From: Acidovorax_G lacteus
GTDB taxonomy: Bacteria; Pseudomonadota; Gammaproteobacteria; Burkholderiales; Burkholderiaceae_C
Assembly: GCF_039540375.1 (NCBI RefSeq)
Contig: NZ_BAABEX010000031.1
Location: 54,239 to 118,238 of the forward strand
Length of the DNA stretch: 64,000 nt
Direction: 5' to 3'
Positions 1 to 9,169 of the stretch are shown piece after piece. The notes under the pieces are model-generated. The model was not told the origin of the DNA and did not search any database. It worked only from the letters and a program-made list of their open reading frames with translations. A program made the position numbers and the translations under genes. Positions within the stretch are counted from its first letter, which is position 1. Every line of letters begins with the position of its first letter.

Positions 1-52
1 GCGTACCGCGGCCCAGCCAGCCATCAAGCGCACACGGCGGGGGCCTTTGGCC

Positions 53-487
53 TCAAGGCGCTGAGCCAGTCGCCAGGTCGTCCAGGATCGGGCAGTCCGG
101 CCGGTCGTCGCCCTGGCAGCAGGCCACCAAGGCTTGCAGGCTGCGCTGCATGGCCTGCATGGCGGCGATGCGCTGGTCCAGGTCTTCGATGTGGGCCTGT
201 GCGATGCGTTTGACGCTCGCACTGCTGCGGCGGCGGTTGCGCCACAGCGCCAGCAGCTCGGCGATCTCGTCCATTGAAAAGCCCAGGTCGCGGGCGCGGC
301 GGATGAACTGCAGCGTGTGCACGTCGGCCGCCGTGTACTGGCGATAGCCGCTGTCGGTGCGGGCCACTCCGGGCAGCAGGCCCAGCGCCTCGTAGTGGCG
401 CACCATGCGCGCCGAAATGCCTGCGCGCTGTGCTGCCACGCCAATCGCCACAGGCGTGGTCGTGGGGTGGGAGGCCGCCATGGCCAC
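53..487 (-). CDS. cueR: CueR-like MerR-family copper-responsive regulator
   Basis: 144 aa. The N-terminal winged helix-turn-helix of the MerR family spans about residues 14-80 (VAAQRAGISARMVRHYE is the recognition part). A dimerisation coiled coil follows, then a C-terminal metal loop with two cysteines in C-x7-C spacing (CQGDDRPDC), the arrangement that binds Cu(I)/Ag(I)/Au(I) in CueR. It would act as a cytosolic sensor that untwists promoters with a 19-bp spacer. It lies 4 bp downstream of copZ in the same orientation and is divergent from copA; both promoters in the 696-844 gap have 19-bp spacers. A second in-frame ATG two codons in (485-ish) is an equally possible start. The specific metal is inferred from the loop and neighbours. 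Confidence 0.9.
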   Translation of the reverse strand: MAMAASHPTTTPVAIGVAAQRAGISARMVRHYEALGLLPGVARTDSGYRQYTAADVHTLQFIRRARDLGFSMDEIAELLALWRNRRRSSASVKRIAQAHIEDLDQRIAAMQAMQRSLQALVACCQGDDRPDCPILDDLATGSAP

Positions 488-491
488 AGGC

Positions 492-695
492 TCAGGCGGC
501 AGCCGCCACCTGGTAGCCCTCTTCGGCGATGGCCCGGGCGAGCGTGTCTTGCGGGGCGTCGCTGGTCACGTCCACGCGGCCTTGGGCGCGGTCGATCTGC
601 ACTTGGGCATTCGGGTCCACCTGCACAAGCGCCTGGCGCACGGCGCGCTCACAGTGGCCGCAGGTCATGCCCTGGACATCAAAACGGTATTGCAT
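492..695 (-). CDS. copZ: CopZ-like copper chaperone (HMA domain)
   Basis: 67 aa, a single heavy-metal-associated domain with the Cu(I) site MTCGHC near residues 11-16. The chaperone carries cytosolic Cu(I) to CopA or to the regulator. The start at 695 is chosen because a good ribosome site (AAGGAG) sits about 6 nt upstream; a longer frame starting at 722 has none. It is the first gene of a two-gene operon with cueR (gap 4 bp), divergent from copA. Confidence 0.9.
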   Translation of the reverse strand: MQYRFDVQGMTCGHCERAVRQALVQVDPNAQVQIDRAQGRVDVTSDAPQDTLARAIAEEGYQVAAAA

Positions 696-728
696 GCAAG
701 CTCCTTGGAAATGTGATGGCACGGGAAG

Positions 729-759
729 ATGATGAAGCCTGACACGGTGTCAGAGTCAA
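729..759 (-). promoter_or_regulatory. MerR-type promoter for copZ-cueR
   Basis: Read on the minus strand: -35 TTGACT, exactly 19 bp, then -10 CATCAT. The spacer holds the near-perfect dyad CTGACACCGTGTCAG. A 19-bp spacer with a central dyad is the hallmark of promoters activated by metal-sensing MerR proteins. The -10 match is weak, as is usual for this class. It ends about 33 bp upstream of the copZ start. Confidence 0.7.
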
Positions 760-806
760 GCGCCGAAGATGCCCGCGGCGGCATGAGGCTTGATCTTGCT
801 CAAGGC

Positions 807-837
807 TTGACCTTGCCATTGCGTCAAGGATTACGGT
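807..837 (+). promoter_or_regulatory. CueR-type promoter of copA
   Basis: -35 TTGACC (807-812), 19-bp spacer with the CueR-like dyad CCTTGCCATTGCGTCAAGG, -10 TACGGT (832-837). This closely parallels the E. coli copA promoter, which also has TTGACC, a 19-bp spacer and CCTT...AAGG arms. The -10 ends only 7 nt before the copA ATG. Confidence 0.85.
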
Positions 838-844
838 CTCGCCC

Positions 845-3142
845 ATGAACCCCTCTCCCACTTCCCTCCAACCTGCCGCGGCCCAGCCCGCGGGTGCTGT
901 GCTGGACCTTGGCGTCGGCGGCATGACCTGCGCGAGCTGCGTGGGCCGCGTCGAGCGCGCGCTGCGCAAGCTGCCCGGTGTGCAGGAGGCCACGGTGAAC
1001 CTGGCCACCGAGTCGGCGCGCATTGTGTTTGCGCCCGATGCGGGCTTGCAGGATGGTGCCACGCCCGAGGCACGCGCCCGCCGTGCCGTGCGCAACGCCG
1101 GTTATGAGCCACGCGACGCGGCGGCTGCAGTAGATGCCGCTGCCTCATCGCCCTGGCAGGGTTTCGGGCCCGTAGCGCTGGGGCTGCTGCTGTCGGCCCC
1201 GCTGGTGCTGCCCATGCTGGCCGGGCTGTTCGGCCTGCACTGGATGCCGCCTGCCTGGGTGCAGTGTGCGCTGGCCACGCCCGTGCAGTTCATTCTGGGC
1301 GCGCGCTTCTACAAGGCTGGCTGGCACGCCGCGCGGGCGCTGTCGGGCAACATGGATCTGCTGGTGGCGCTGGGCACCACGGCGGGCTGGGGGCTGTCGG
1401 TGTGGCTCTGGGCCACGGCGCATCCGGGCCACGAGCCGCATCTGTACTTCGAGGCCTCGGCCGTGGTCATCACCCTGGTGCTGCTGGGCAAGTGGCTGGA
1501 GGCGCGTGCCAAGCAGCAGACCACCGCGGCCATCCGCGCGCTGCATGCGCTGCGGCCCGAGCGCGCGCACCTGCTCACCCCGGACGGCGAGGTGGATGTG
1601 CCGGTGGCCGAAGTCTTGGTGGGCGATCGCCTGGTGGTACGGCCGGGAGAGCGCATTCCGGTGGACGGCACGGTGGCCGAGGGGCGCACGCAGGTGGACG
1701 AGTCCATGCTCACTGGCGAGCCGCTGCCGGTGCCGCGCGAGCCCGGTGCGGCGCTCACTGGGGGTTCCATCAACGGCGACGGCCGCGTGGTGATGCAGGT
1801 CACCGCCGTGGGTGCGCAGACCGTGCTGGCCCGCATCATCCACCTGGTGGAGGACGCGCAGGCCGCCAAGGCACCGATCCAGCGCATGGTGGACCAGGTC
1901 TCGGCCGTGTTTGTGCCCGCGGTGCTGCTGATCGCGCTGCTCACGCTGGCGGGCTGGTTGGTGGCCGGTCATGGCCTGGAGGCTGCGCTGATCCACGCCG
2001 TGGCGGTGCTTGTGATTGCCTGCCCTTGCGCCCTGGGTCTGGCCACACCGGCCGCCATCATGGTGGGCACGGGCGCTGCGGCCCGCCACGGCATCCTGAT
2101 CAAGGACGCCCAGGCGCTTGAGACGGCGCACCGGGTGCGTGTGGTCGCATTCGACAAGACCGGCACGCTCACCGCAGGACGGCCCCGGCTGACGGCCCTG
2201 AAGCTGGCGGCGGGCGTGGACGAAGCCGCATTGCTGCAGGCGGTGGCGGCCGTGCAGGGCGGTAGCGAGCATCCGTTGGCGCGCGCGGTGGTGCAAGCGG
2301 CTCAGGAGCGCGGCCTGGCACTGCCTGGTGCCGAAGCGGTGCGGGCTGTGCCCGGCAGCGGCACCGAAGGCTGTGCGCTGGGCCGGGTGTTGCGCATCGG
2401 CAGTCTGCGGTGGATGGAGTCGATGGGCGCTGATCTGGGGCGTCTGGCAGCGCAGGCCCAGGCGCTGCAGCAGGATGGCGCCACGGTGTCGGCCGTGGCC
2501 GAGCGGTCCGCAGGGCAGGACAGCCCCTGGGTTGTGCAGGCGCTGATGGCCTTTGGAGACGAGCCCAAGCCTGGCGCGGCCGAGGCGCTGGCGACGCTGC
2601 GTGCCCGCGGTGTGCGCTGCGTCATGGTGTCGGGCGACAACCGCGGCGCGGCCGAGGCCATGGCGCGCCGCCTGGGCCTGGACCCAGCAGCCGGTGAGGT
2701 CTGGGCCGAGGTGCTGCCACAAGACAAAGCGCGCGTGGTGCGGGCGCTGCAGGCCGGCGCAAGCGCGCCGGGGCTGAACCCTGCCGCACAGGGCCGCGCG
2801 ACCGTGGTGGCCATGGTGGGCGATGGCGTCAACGATGCGCCAGCCCTTGCGGCCGCCGACGTGGGCCTGGCCATGGGCAACGGGACCGACGTGGCCATGC
2901 ACGCCGCGGGCATCACGCTCATGCGGGGCGACCCGCGCCTGGTCGCGGCTGCGCTCGACATTTCCCGGCGCACGGTGCGCAAGATCCGGCAGAACCTGTT
3001 CTGGGCGTTTGTTTACAACGTGGCGGGCGTTCCGCTGGCCGCTCTGGGCTATCTGAGCCCGGTGGTGGCGGGGGCTGCCATGGCGCTGAGTTCGGTGAGC
3101 GTCATGGCGAATGCCCTGCTTCTAAGGCGCTGGCGTGTGTGA
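845..3142 (+). CDS. copA: Cu(I)-exporting P1B-type ATPase
   Basis: 765 aa inner-membrane ATPase that pumps Cu(I) out of the cytoplasm. Visible parts in order: one N-terminal HMA domain with GMTCASC (26-32); transmembrane segments; the TGE phosphatase motif (LTGEPLPV); the membrane metal site CPC (393-395); the phosphorylated aspartate in DKTGTLT (about 437); the SEHPL nucleotide-binding motif; and the hinge GDGVNDAPAL (about 660). One HMA domain instead of two is common. The ATG at 845 lies about 7 nt after the promoter -10, so the mRNA may be almost leaderless. There is no downstream in-frame start that keeps the HMA motif intact. It is divergent from copZ-cueR. Confidence 0.96.
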   Translation: MNPSPTSLQPAAAQPAGAVLDLGVGGMTCASCVGRVERALRKLPGVQEATVNLATESARIVFAPDAGLQDGATPEARARRAVRNAGYEPRDAAAAVDAAASSPWQGFGPVALGLLLSAPLVLPMLAGLFGLHWMPPAWVQCALATPVQFILGARFYKAGWHAARALSGNMDLLVALGTTAGWGLSVWLWATAHPGHEPHLYFEASAVVITLVLLGKWLEARAKQQTTAAIRALHALRPERAHLLTPDGEVDVPVAEVLVGDRLVVRPGERIPVDGTVAEGRTQVDESMLTGEPLPVPREPGAALTGGSINGDGRVVMQVTAVGAQTVLARIIHLVEDAQAAKAPIQRMVDQVSAVFVPAVLLIALLTLAGWLVAGHGLEAALIHAVAVLVIACPCALGLATPAAIMVGTGAAARHGILIKDAQALETAHRVRVVAFDKTGTLTAGRPRLTALKLAAGVDEAALLQAVAAVQGGSEHPLARAVVQAAQERGLALPGAEAVRAVPGSGTEGCALGRVLRIGSLRWMESMGADLGRLAAQAQALQQDGATVSAVAERSAGQDSPWVVQALMAFGDEPKPGAAEALATLRARGVRCVMVSGDNRGAAEAMARRLGLDPAAGEVWAEVLPQDKARVVRALQAGASAPGLNPAAQGRATVVAMVGDGVNDAPALAAADVGLAMGNGTDVAMHAAGITLMRGDPRLVAAALDISRRTVRKIRQNLFWAFVYNVAGVPLAALGYLSPVVAGAAMALSSVSVMANALLLRRWRV

Positions 3143-3247
3143 TAAACAGGTGTCTGGAAGGGATACCTTCTGTCACACTCAGCGCTTGGCACTTTGGGGT
3201 CGTCGGTACTGTAGAAGCCGTCACCTGTTCATACAAGGGAGACCGTC

Positions 3248-4885
3248 ATGAATGTGTTTTTGCTCATGCGCCAGTTCACCATCCGGCTGCGCATGCTGGG
3301 GGCCATTGGCGTGGTGCTGGGCCTGCTCGGTCTGCTGGGCAGTGCGGGCATGATGGGGATGCTGCGCATCCATGCGATGAGTGACGACTTCATGGCCCAC
3401 TCGTTTGCCGAGGTGGGCTATCTGGCCGACCTGCGCGGCCAGATGGGTGCGGTGCGCCAGCACGAGAAGGACATGATCATCCAGTACGAAAAGCCCGAGG
3501 CGGTGAAGGAAGCGCATGCCAAGTGGCTGAGCAGTCTGGACGACTCCAAAAAGTCTGCGCAGCGTTTCTTGGGCGGTGAAGACGACGGGGACAATGCCCT
3601 GGCCCTGGACATCGTCAAACGGCTGGACAGCTACCGCGACCTGTTTGCGCCCGTGGCCCGTCAGCTGGAAGCCGGTGGTTACGACACCGCCACGATTGCC
3701 AACCGGATGAGCGGCAAGGCCGTCGCAGAGTTTGCCGAGGCCGACAAGCTGATGGTGCAGCTCGACGAGGTGCTGCGCAAAGAGGTGCAGGCGTCGGTGG
3801 CGCAGCAGCGCCGCATTTCTGACCAGACCAAGTGGCTCTTTGCCCTGGCGGTGGTGATCACGGTGGTGGTGGTGGTGCCGCTCACCTTGCTGAACATGCA
3901 GTCCATCTGCAAGCCCCTGGCCGAAGCGCAGCGCATGGCGCGCGCGATTGCGGGTGGCGACCTGTCCCAGACGATTGCTGCCGAAGGGCGCGACGAGGTG
4001 TCTGACCTGCAGCGCGCGTTGGCCGAGATGCAGCAGGGCTTGAGCGCCCTGGTGGCCCAGGTACGCGACGCCAGCGGCAGCATCGCCACGGCCAGTCAGG
4101 AAATCGCATCGGGCAACCAGGACCTGTCGTCGCGCACCGAGCAGACGGCCAGCAATGCCCAGGAAGCCGTGGGTTCGCTGGCCCGCCTCACGGGCACGGT
4201 GCAGCAGACCGCATCGTCCTCCCAGATGGCCAACCAGCTCGCGGCGTCGGCATCGGGCACGGCCACACGTGGTGGCTCGGTGGTGGAGCAGGCGGTCTCC
4301 AGCATGCACGAGATTTCGGCGTCGAGCCGCAAGATCAGCGACATCATCGGCCTGATCGACTCGATTGCCTTCCAGACCAACATCCTGGCGCTCAATGCGG
4401 CGGTGGAGGCTGCGCGTGCGGGCGAGCAGGGCCGGGGCTTTGCCGTAGTGGCGGGCGAGGTGCGCAGCCTCGCACAGCGCAGCGCGCAAGCGGCCAGCGA
4501 GATCAAGGGCCTGATCAGCACCAGCGTGGCGGCTGTGGACGGCGGGGTGCGCCATGTCGAAGACGCGGGTGCGGCCATGAAAGAGATCGTGGCCAGCGTG
4601 CAGCGGGTCAGCGACATCATCGGCGAGATCTCAGCGGCCGCCACCGAGCAGTCGGCCGGCATCGGGCAGGTCAACCAGTCGGTGGGCGAAATCGACCGCA
4701 TGACGCAGCAGAATGCAGCGCTGGTGGAGCAGTCGGCCGCATCGGCCGAGTCGCTGCGCGAGCAGGCCGCGCTGCTGTCGCAGGTGGTGCAGCAGTTCCG
4801 GCTGTCGGATGCGTATGTGCACGCCCGTGCCGACTCCGGCACGCGCCTGGCCGGCTCGGCCGCGCCGACGGCACTCCTGCGCTGA
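3248..4885 (+). CDS. Methyl-accepting chemotaxis protein
   Basis: 545 aa inner-membrane chemoreceptor. TM1 is about residues 14-36, followed by a periplasmic four-helix-bundle-like sensor (37-195), TM2 (196-215), HAMP (about 216-270) and a cytoplasmic signalling coiled coil. Its highly conserved tip (EAARAGEQGRGFAVVAGEVR, about 386-405) contacts CheA/CheW. The start has a clear ribosome site (AAGGGAG, 5-6 nt away). The C-terminal tail lacks a CheR-tethering pentapeptide, so this looks like a tail-less (low-abundance type) receptor. The ligand cannot be read from sequence. It stands alone, without che genes nearby. Confidence 0.95.
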   Translation: MNVFLLMRQFTIRLRMLGAIGVVLGLLGLLGSAGMMGMLRIHAMSDDFMAHSFAEVGYLADLRGQMGAVRQHEKDMIIQYEKPEAVKEAHAKWLSSLDDSKKSAQRFLGGEDDGDNALALDIVKRLDSYRDLFAPVARQLEAGGYDTATIANRMSGKAVAEFAEADKLMVQLDEVLRKEVQASVAQQRRISDQTKWLFALAVVITVVVVVPLTLLNMQSICKPLAEAQRMARAIAGGDLSQTIAAEGRDEVSDLQRALAEMQQGLSALVAQVRDASGSIATASQEIASGNQDLSSRTEQTASNAQEAVGSLARLTGTVQQTASSSQMANQLAASASGTATRGGSVVEQAVSSMHEISASSRKISDIIGLIDSIAFQTNILALNAAVEAARAGEQGRGFAVVAGEVRSLAQRSAQAASEIKGLISTSVAAVDGGVRHVEDAGAAMKEIVASVQRVSDIIGEISAAATEQSAGIGQVNQSVGEIDRMTQQNAALVEQSAASAESLREQAALLSQVVQQFRLSDAYVHARADSGTRLAGSAAPTALLR

Positions 4886-5007
4886 GGGCCGCGACGCGCG
4901 GCGTGCCCCGGGGGCATGCCAAGGCCCGGAGAGCTTGATCCGCCTCAAGACTGGGCCCGTTGCGGTGTGGCACGCTGCGGGCTTCCGCATTTCGCTGTCC
5001 GCCTGCC

Positions 5008-5664
5008 ATGTCTTTGCCCCTGAGTGTGCGCATCCTGCGCGAGGAGCATGCTTCGCTCACGGCTGTGCTGCATTCGTTGCGCACCCTGATGGAAGAAGGC
5101 CCCGATCACGCCGGTGCCGCCTTTTTCGACGCCATGCGTGCGATGTTGTTCTACATCGACGAGTTCCCGGAGCGCCAGCACCACCCGCGCGAAACCCAGT
5201 TTCTGTTTGAACCGTTGGCACAGCGTGCCCCTGAGGTCGCTGCGACGCTGGAGCGGCTGGAGGCCGAGCATCGTCACGGCGAGCAACAGGTGCGCGCGCT
5301 GCAGCAACAGTTGCTGGCCTGGGAGCTGCTGGGCGAAAGCCGTCGCCCCGCGTTTGCGCAGGGCCTGCAGCGTTACGTGGGCCATTACCTGGACCACATG
5401 CGGCGCGAAGAAACCGAGCTGCTTCCCGCCGCGCTGGCGCATTTGACACCCGAGGACTGGGCGGCCGCCGACGCGGCGTTTGCCGCGCATGTGCATCCGC
5501 TGTCGGGCCATCCGGGGCGCGATCCGGCCTACGACCGGCTGTTCACGCGCATCGTGCTGCGCGCGCCCGGACCATTCGGCCTGCGGGATGCCGCAGGCCA
5601 GGCCAGCCGTACCCAGGCCGCGCTGCGGCCCCAGGCTCAGGCGGCAGCGTTCAAGGCGGGGTAG
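5008..5664 (+). CDS. Hemerythrin HHE-domain protein
   Basis: 218 aa, predicted all-helical. Candidate diiron ligands are seen in order: EEH near residue 12, QHHPRE around 58, EHRHGE around 88 and the HYLDHMRREE helix around 130. This matches the hemerythrin/HHE cation-binding fold found in bacterial iron-, NO- or O2-handling proteins. The start at 5008 is chosen over one 48 nt upstream because homology begins here. The 3' end overlaps the convergent nemA-like gene by 28 bp. Specific function is unknown. Confidence 0.82.
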   Translation: MSLPLSVRILREEHASLTAVLHSLRTLMEEGPDHAGAAFFDAMRAMLFYIDEFPERQHHPRETQFLFEPLAQRAPEVAATLERLEAEHRHGEQQVRALQQQLLAWELLGESRRPAFAQGLQRYVGHYLDHMRREETELLPAALAHLTPEDWAAADAAFAAHVHPLSGHPGRDPAYDRLFTRIVLRAPGPFGLRDAAGQASRTQAALRPQAQAAAFKAG

Positions 5665-6749
5665 TCGGTGTAGCCCTCGGCACCGCCGCCGTACAGCGTG
5701 GCGCGCTGCACCTCGTTGAGCGGAGCGCCCTGCACCAGCCGCGCGACCAGGTCGGGGTTGGCAATGAACGGACGTCCAAAGGCCACGATGTCGGCCGCAC
5801 CGCTGGCCAGGGCTGCCTCGGCCAGTGCCTTGTCGTAGGCGTTGTTGACCATCCAGGCGGCACGGCCACCTGCGTCGCGGTAGGCCTGGCGCAGCGCCAC
5901 GTAGTCGAACGGACGGCCCTCGACCTCGCGCGGGCCACCGGTGGCGCCCTCGATCACATGCACATACGCCAAGCCCAGTGGCGCGAGCTGGCGCACCACG
6001 TGATCGAACAGTGGTTGCGGCTGGCTGTCGTGGATGTCGTTGGCCGGGGTCACGGGCGACAGGCGGATGCCGGTGCGGTCACCGCCGATCTCGGCCGCGA
6101 CGGCGCGCGTTACCTCCAGCAGCAGGCGGGCGCGGTTCTCGATGCTGCCGCCGTAGGCGTCTTGGCGGTGGTTGGCGCCGTCCTTGAGGAACTGGTCGAT
6201 CAGGTAGCCGTTGGCGGCATGGATCTCGACGCCGTCAAATCCGGCCTCGCGCGCAGCGCGGGCCGCGCGGCGGTAGTCCTCGACGATGCCCGGAATCTCG
6301 GACAGTTCGAGCGCGCGGGGCATCGAGGTTTCGGTGAAGGTGGGCACGCCGTCCTTGATCAGCACCGTCTTGGTCTTGGCCTGGATGGCCGACGGGGCCA
6401 CGGGCGCGCCGTTGCCTGGTTGCAGGTCGGTGTGCGAGACGCGGCCCACATGCCACAGCTGCACCACGATGCGGCCGCCGGCCTCGTGCACCGCCTGTGT
6501 GACCTGCTTCCAGCCTTCGATCTGCTCGGGTGCGTACAGGCCGGGCACGTCGGCGTAGCCTTGGCCTTGGTGGCTGATGGCCGTGGCCTCGCTGATGATC
6601 AGCCCGGCTGTGGCTCGCTGGCGGTAGTAGGTCGCCACCAGGGCCGTCGGCACGGCTCGCGGCGAGCGGTTGCGCGTGAGCGGTGCCATGGCAATGCGGT
6701 TGGTCATCTGCAGCGCGCCGGCTTGCAGGGGTTGGGTCAGAAGGCTCAT
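5637..6749 (-). CDS. nemA: Old Yellow Enzyme family ene-reductase (NemA-like)
   Basis: 370 aa FMN-dependent alkene reductase of the N-ethylmaleimide reductase type, cytosolic. Seen: the N-terminal strand with NRIAMAPLTRNRS; the QLWHVGR motif; the substrate-binding pair in HAANGYLIDQFL (His and Asn); the following YGGSIENRARL motif; and the C-terminal FGRPFIANPDL phosphate-binding segment. The start at 6749 has an AAGGAA ribosome site; a longer frame to 6836 lacks homology. An inverted repeat CGCAGC-5-GCTGCG (6814-6830) lies about 65 bp upstream and could be an operator for a TetR-type regulator such as NemR, but no regulator gene is adjacent. Confidence 0.92.
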   Translation of the reverse strand: MSLLTQPLQAGALQMTNRIAMAPLTRNRSPRAVPTALVATYYRQRATAGLIISEATAISHQGQGYADVPGLYAPEQIEGWKQVTQAVHEAGGRIVVQLWHVGRVSHTDLQPGNGAPVAPSAIQAKTKTVLIKDGVPTFTETSMPRALELSEIPGIVEDYRRAARAAREAGFDGVEIHAANGYLIDQFLKDGANHRQDAYGGSIENRARLLLEVTRAVAAEIGGDRTGIRLSPVTPANDIHDSQPQPLFDHVVRQLAPLGLAYVHVIEGATGGPREVEGRPFDYVALRQAYRDAGGRAAWMVNNAYDKALAEAALASGAADIVAFGRPFIANPDLVARLVQGAPLNEVQRATLYGGGAEGYTDYPALNAAA

Positions 6750-7065
6750 GGGATTCCTTGAAAACGGGTCGGGATGGTGTCGCCGTGCCGCAGCGGGCAT
6801 GGCGCATGCACCCCGCAGCGTAATGCTGCGCTGCAAAACGTGCAGTACGCGCGCGGCTGCGCGGGTTGGGCTTTTGTGCTAACCGCGCGGGCCGCTTTGG
6901 GCGCATGGGGTGTTCAGGGCCCCCTCGTGCGGCAGCCACGGCGGTCGTGGCCCTGGTGGCGCATGGGGGACGCGGCAGGGCTGTCGCAGTGCGCGGCCTT
7001 GCGGCAGACTGGGGCTTTCCGTTGCTTGTGTGGGCCGCCGCCCGGCGCTGTGGCCCGTTGTCTGC

Positions 7066-8313
7066 ATGGCCCTGACTCCGATCGCCACGATACCCGGCCC
7101 CCGCGGTCCGGCGCTGCGCGCGTTGCTGCTGGCGCTGGCTTTGTCGCTGGCGGCTGCGGTGTCACTGGGCATCACGCGCTTTGCCTACGCGCTGCTGCTG
7201 CCGCCCATGCGCGACGACCTGGGCTGGAGCTTTGCGCTGGCTGGCGGCATGAACACCGCCAATGCCGTGGGCTACCTGCTGGGGGCGCTGGCTGCGCCGA
7301 TGCTGCTGCGCCGCTGGCCCGCCACGCGCGTGCTGGGCTGGGCCACCGTGCCTGCGGCGCTGTGCATGGCGGGCTCAGGCTTTGTGGCCGATACGCCCAC
7401 GCTGATGGCGCTGCGCCTGCTGGCCGGGGTGGCGAGCGCGCTGCTGTTTGTGGCGGGCGGCTTGCTGGCCGCGCGCCTGGGCGCGCAGTGGCCGCAGCGC
7501 GCGGGCCTGTTGCTGGGCCTGTACTACGGTGGCACGGGCTGGGGCATTGCGGCCAGTGCGGTGCTGGTGCCCTGGGCCATGGCGCAGGCCACCGGGCCGC
7601 ACACCTGGGCCCCAGCCTGGTGGGCGCTGGCGCTGGTGTGTGCGGCCGCGGCGCTGGTGCTGTGCTGGCCGGTGCGCGCGCTGCAAGACCCCGCGCCGCC
7701 GCAGGCCGCTGCGGTGGCCCCGCCTGTTGCCACCGCCGTGGTGCCCGTGCCCTGGCGCGCGTTGGGGCCGGCGCTGGCGGGTTACACGCTGTTTGGTGTG
7801 GGCTATATCGGCTACATGACCTTCGTGGTGGCGCTGCTGCGCGAGCAGGGCGCAGGCGGCACGGCCATCACGGTGTTCTATGCGCTGCTGGGCCTGGCGG
7901 TGGTGGCGTCGTCGCGGCTGTGGGCGGGCCTGCTGGACCGCGCGCGCGGCGGCCAGGCGCTGGCGCGGCTCAATGCGCTGCTGGGGGTGGCGGCGGTGCT
8001 GCCCGCGCTCACGGCGTGGTGGCCGGTGGTGCTGGCCTCGGGCCTGCTGTTTGGCGGGGTGTTTCTGTCGGTGGTCGCATCGACCACGGCGCTTGTGCGC
8101 CACCACCTGCCGCCCGCGCAGTGGGCGGCGGGCATCAGCGCCTTCACCACGGTGTTTGCGGCCGGGCAGATCGCGGGGCCCACGGTGGTGGGCTGGATTG
8201 CCGACGGCCCCGGGGGCCTGGCCCGCGGGCTGGTGTTTTCGGCTGCGGCGCTGTGGCTGGGGGCGTTCAGCGCCGCGCGGCAGCGGCCCAACGCGCCGGG
8301 CCTGCTGCCGTGA
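7066..8313 (+). CDS. MFS transporter, YbfB/YjiJ type
   Basis: 415 aa, about 12 hydrophobic segments, inner-membrane major-facilitator carrier. The N-terminus GITRFAYALLLPPM and the FVAGGLLAARL and FGVGYIGYMTF segments match the YbfB/YjiJ branch. The start at 7066 (MALTPIAT) is chosen because the upstream 52 in-frame residues are Arg/Gly-rich and not hydrophobic. Substrate unknown. It is flanked by unrelated genes on the opposite strand. Confidence 0.85.
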   Translation: MALTPIATIPGPRGPALRALLLALALSLAAAVSLGITRFAYALLLPPMRDDLGWSFALAGGMNTANAVGYLLGALAAPMLLRRWPATRVLGWATVPAALCMAGSGFVADTPTLMALRLLAGVASALLFVAGGLLAARLGAQWPQRAGLLLGLYYGGTGWGIAASAVLVPWAMAQATGPHTWAPAWWALALVCAAAALVLCWPVRALQDPAPPQAAAVAPPVATAVVPVPWRALGPALAGYTLFGVGYIGYMTFVVALLREQGAGGTAITVFYALLGLAVVASSRLWAGLLDRARGGQALARLNALLGVAAVLPALTAWWPVVLASGLLFGGVFLSVVASTTALVRHHLPPAQWAAGISAFTTVFAAGQIAGPTVVGWIADGPGGLARGLVFSAAALWLGAFSAARQRPNAPGLLP

Positions 8314-8322
8314 TGCCGGGGC

Positions 8323-8928
8323 TTACTTCATCAAGCCTTCGGCTTTGAGGGCGGCCTGCACGCCGGGGCGCGCTTCCATGCGCTGGCGGAAGGCCTGCAG
8401 GTGTGCCAGGCCGCTGGTGTCCACGCCCACGTACTGGCCCCAGCGCGAGACGGTGTACAGGTAGGCGTCGGCCACGCTGAACTCGCCGAGCAGGTAGTCT
8501 TTGCCCGCGAGCTGCTCGTTCACCCAGGCAAAGCGGGCCAGCAGGCGCTCGCGCACCAGGGGCTTGTAGTCGTCGGGTGTGTTCGGGGCAAACAGCGGGC
8601 TGTGGCCCTTGTGCAGTTCGGTGCCGATGAAGGTCAGCCATTCCTGCACGCGGTAGCGGCCCATGGTGCCGTTGGCCGGGGCCAGCGCCTTGGCGGGCAC
8701 CTGGTCGGCGATGTATTGCACGATGGCCGGGCCTTCGCGCAGGCGCTCGCCGTTGTCGAGTTCGAGCACCGGCACGTAGCCCAGCGGGTTGATGGTGTAG
8801 AAGTCCGTGCCGTCCTGCAGCTTGTGCGTCTTGGTGCTGGCCAGCACGGGCGTGAAGGGCAGGCCGGCTTCGTGCAGCACGATGTGGGGCGACAGCGAGC
8901 AGGCACCGGGGCTGTAGTAGAGCTTCAT
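8323..8928 (-). CDS. gstA: Glutathione S-transferase, beta class
   Basis: 201 aa. The N-terminal thioredoxin fold begins MKLYYSPGACSLSPH, with the cysteine (residue 10) typical of beta-class bacterial GSTs. The GSH-binding segment is NPLGYVPVLELD...EGPAIVQYI, and an all-helical C-terminal domain contains the FSVADAYLY N-capping/hydrophobic staple. The ATG at 8928 is used; an in-frame TTG two codons upstream is less likely. Converges on the MFS gene with only 9 bp between stops. Role: conjugation or isomerisation of electrophiles. Confidence 0.93.
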   Translation of the reverse strand: MKLYYSPGACSLSPHIVLHEAGLPFTPVLASTKTHKLQDGTDFYTINPLGYVPVLELDNGERLREGPAIVQYIADQVPAKALAPANGTMGRYRVQEWLTFIGTELHKGHSPLFAPNTPDDYKPLVRERLLARFAWVNEQLAGKDYLLGEFSVADAYLYTVSRWGQYVGVDTSGLAHLQAFRQRMEARPGVQAALKAEGLMK

Positions 8929-9076
8929 GGACAAGGTTCCTTGGTGGGTCTGAGGGACAACAGGCTGCTGATCGTATGCGTTTGCCGCATTCCGTGCTGG
9001 CGCGGGGCCTGGCGCAGCGGGGCCGCCATGCGCCTGTGCGGCCCATGCCTGCGGGCGGCTTGTACAAGGCCTGGAG

Positions 9077-9120
9077 CGCTATTGATTTAATAGCTGGTCG
9101 TGCTTGACTTTGCTGGGTCG
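9077..9120. repeat. Two-hairpin intergenic repeat, degenerate copy
   Basis: Carries the small stem GCTATTGATTTAATAGC followed by one arm of the larger stem (GTCGTGCTTGACTTT). Member of the family described at 16570, 32644, 39870, 44534, 52577 and 57611. The second large-stem arm is decayed here. Confidence 0.7.
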
Positions 9121-9169
9121 CAGGTCATTTTGGCTTGAAGTCGCCCAGGCACCGCAGTGCGGCAGGCCG

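Noticed and set aside
6774..8348. Long Gly/Ala-rich frame overlapping the MFS gene
   Set aside because: Out of frame with the clear membrane transporter; composition is a GC artefact.
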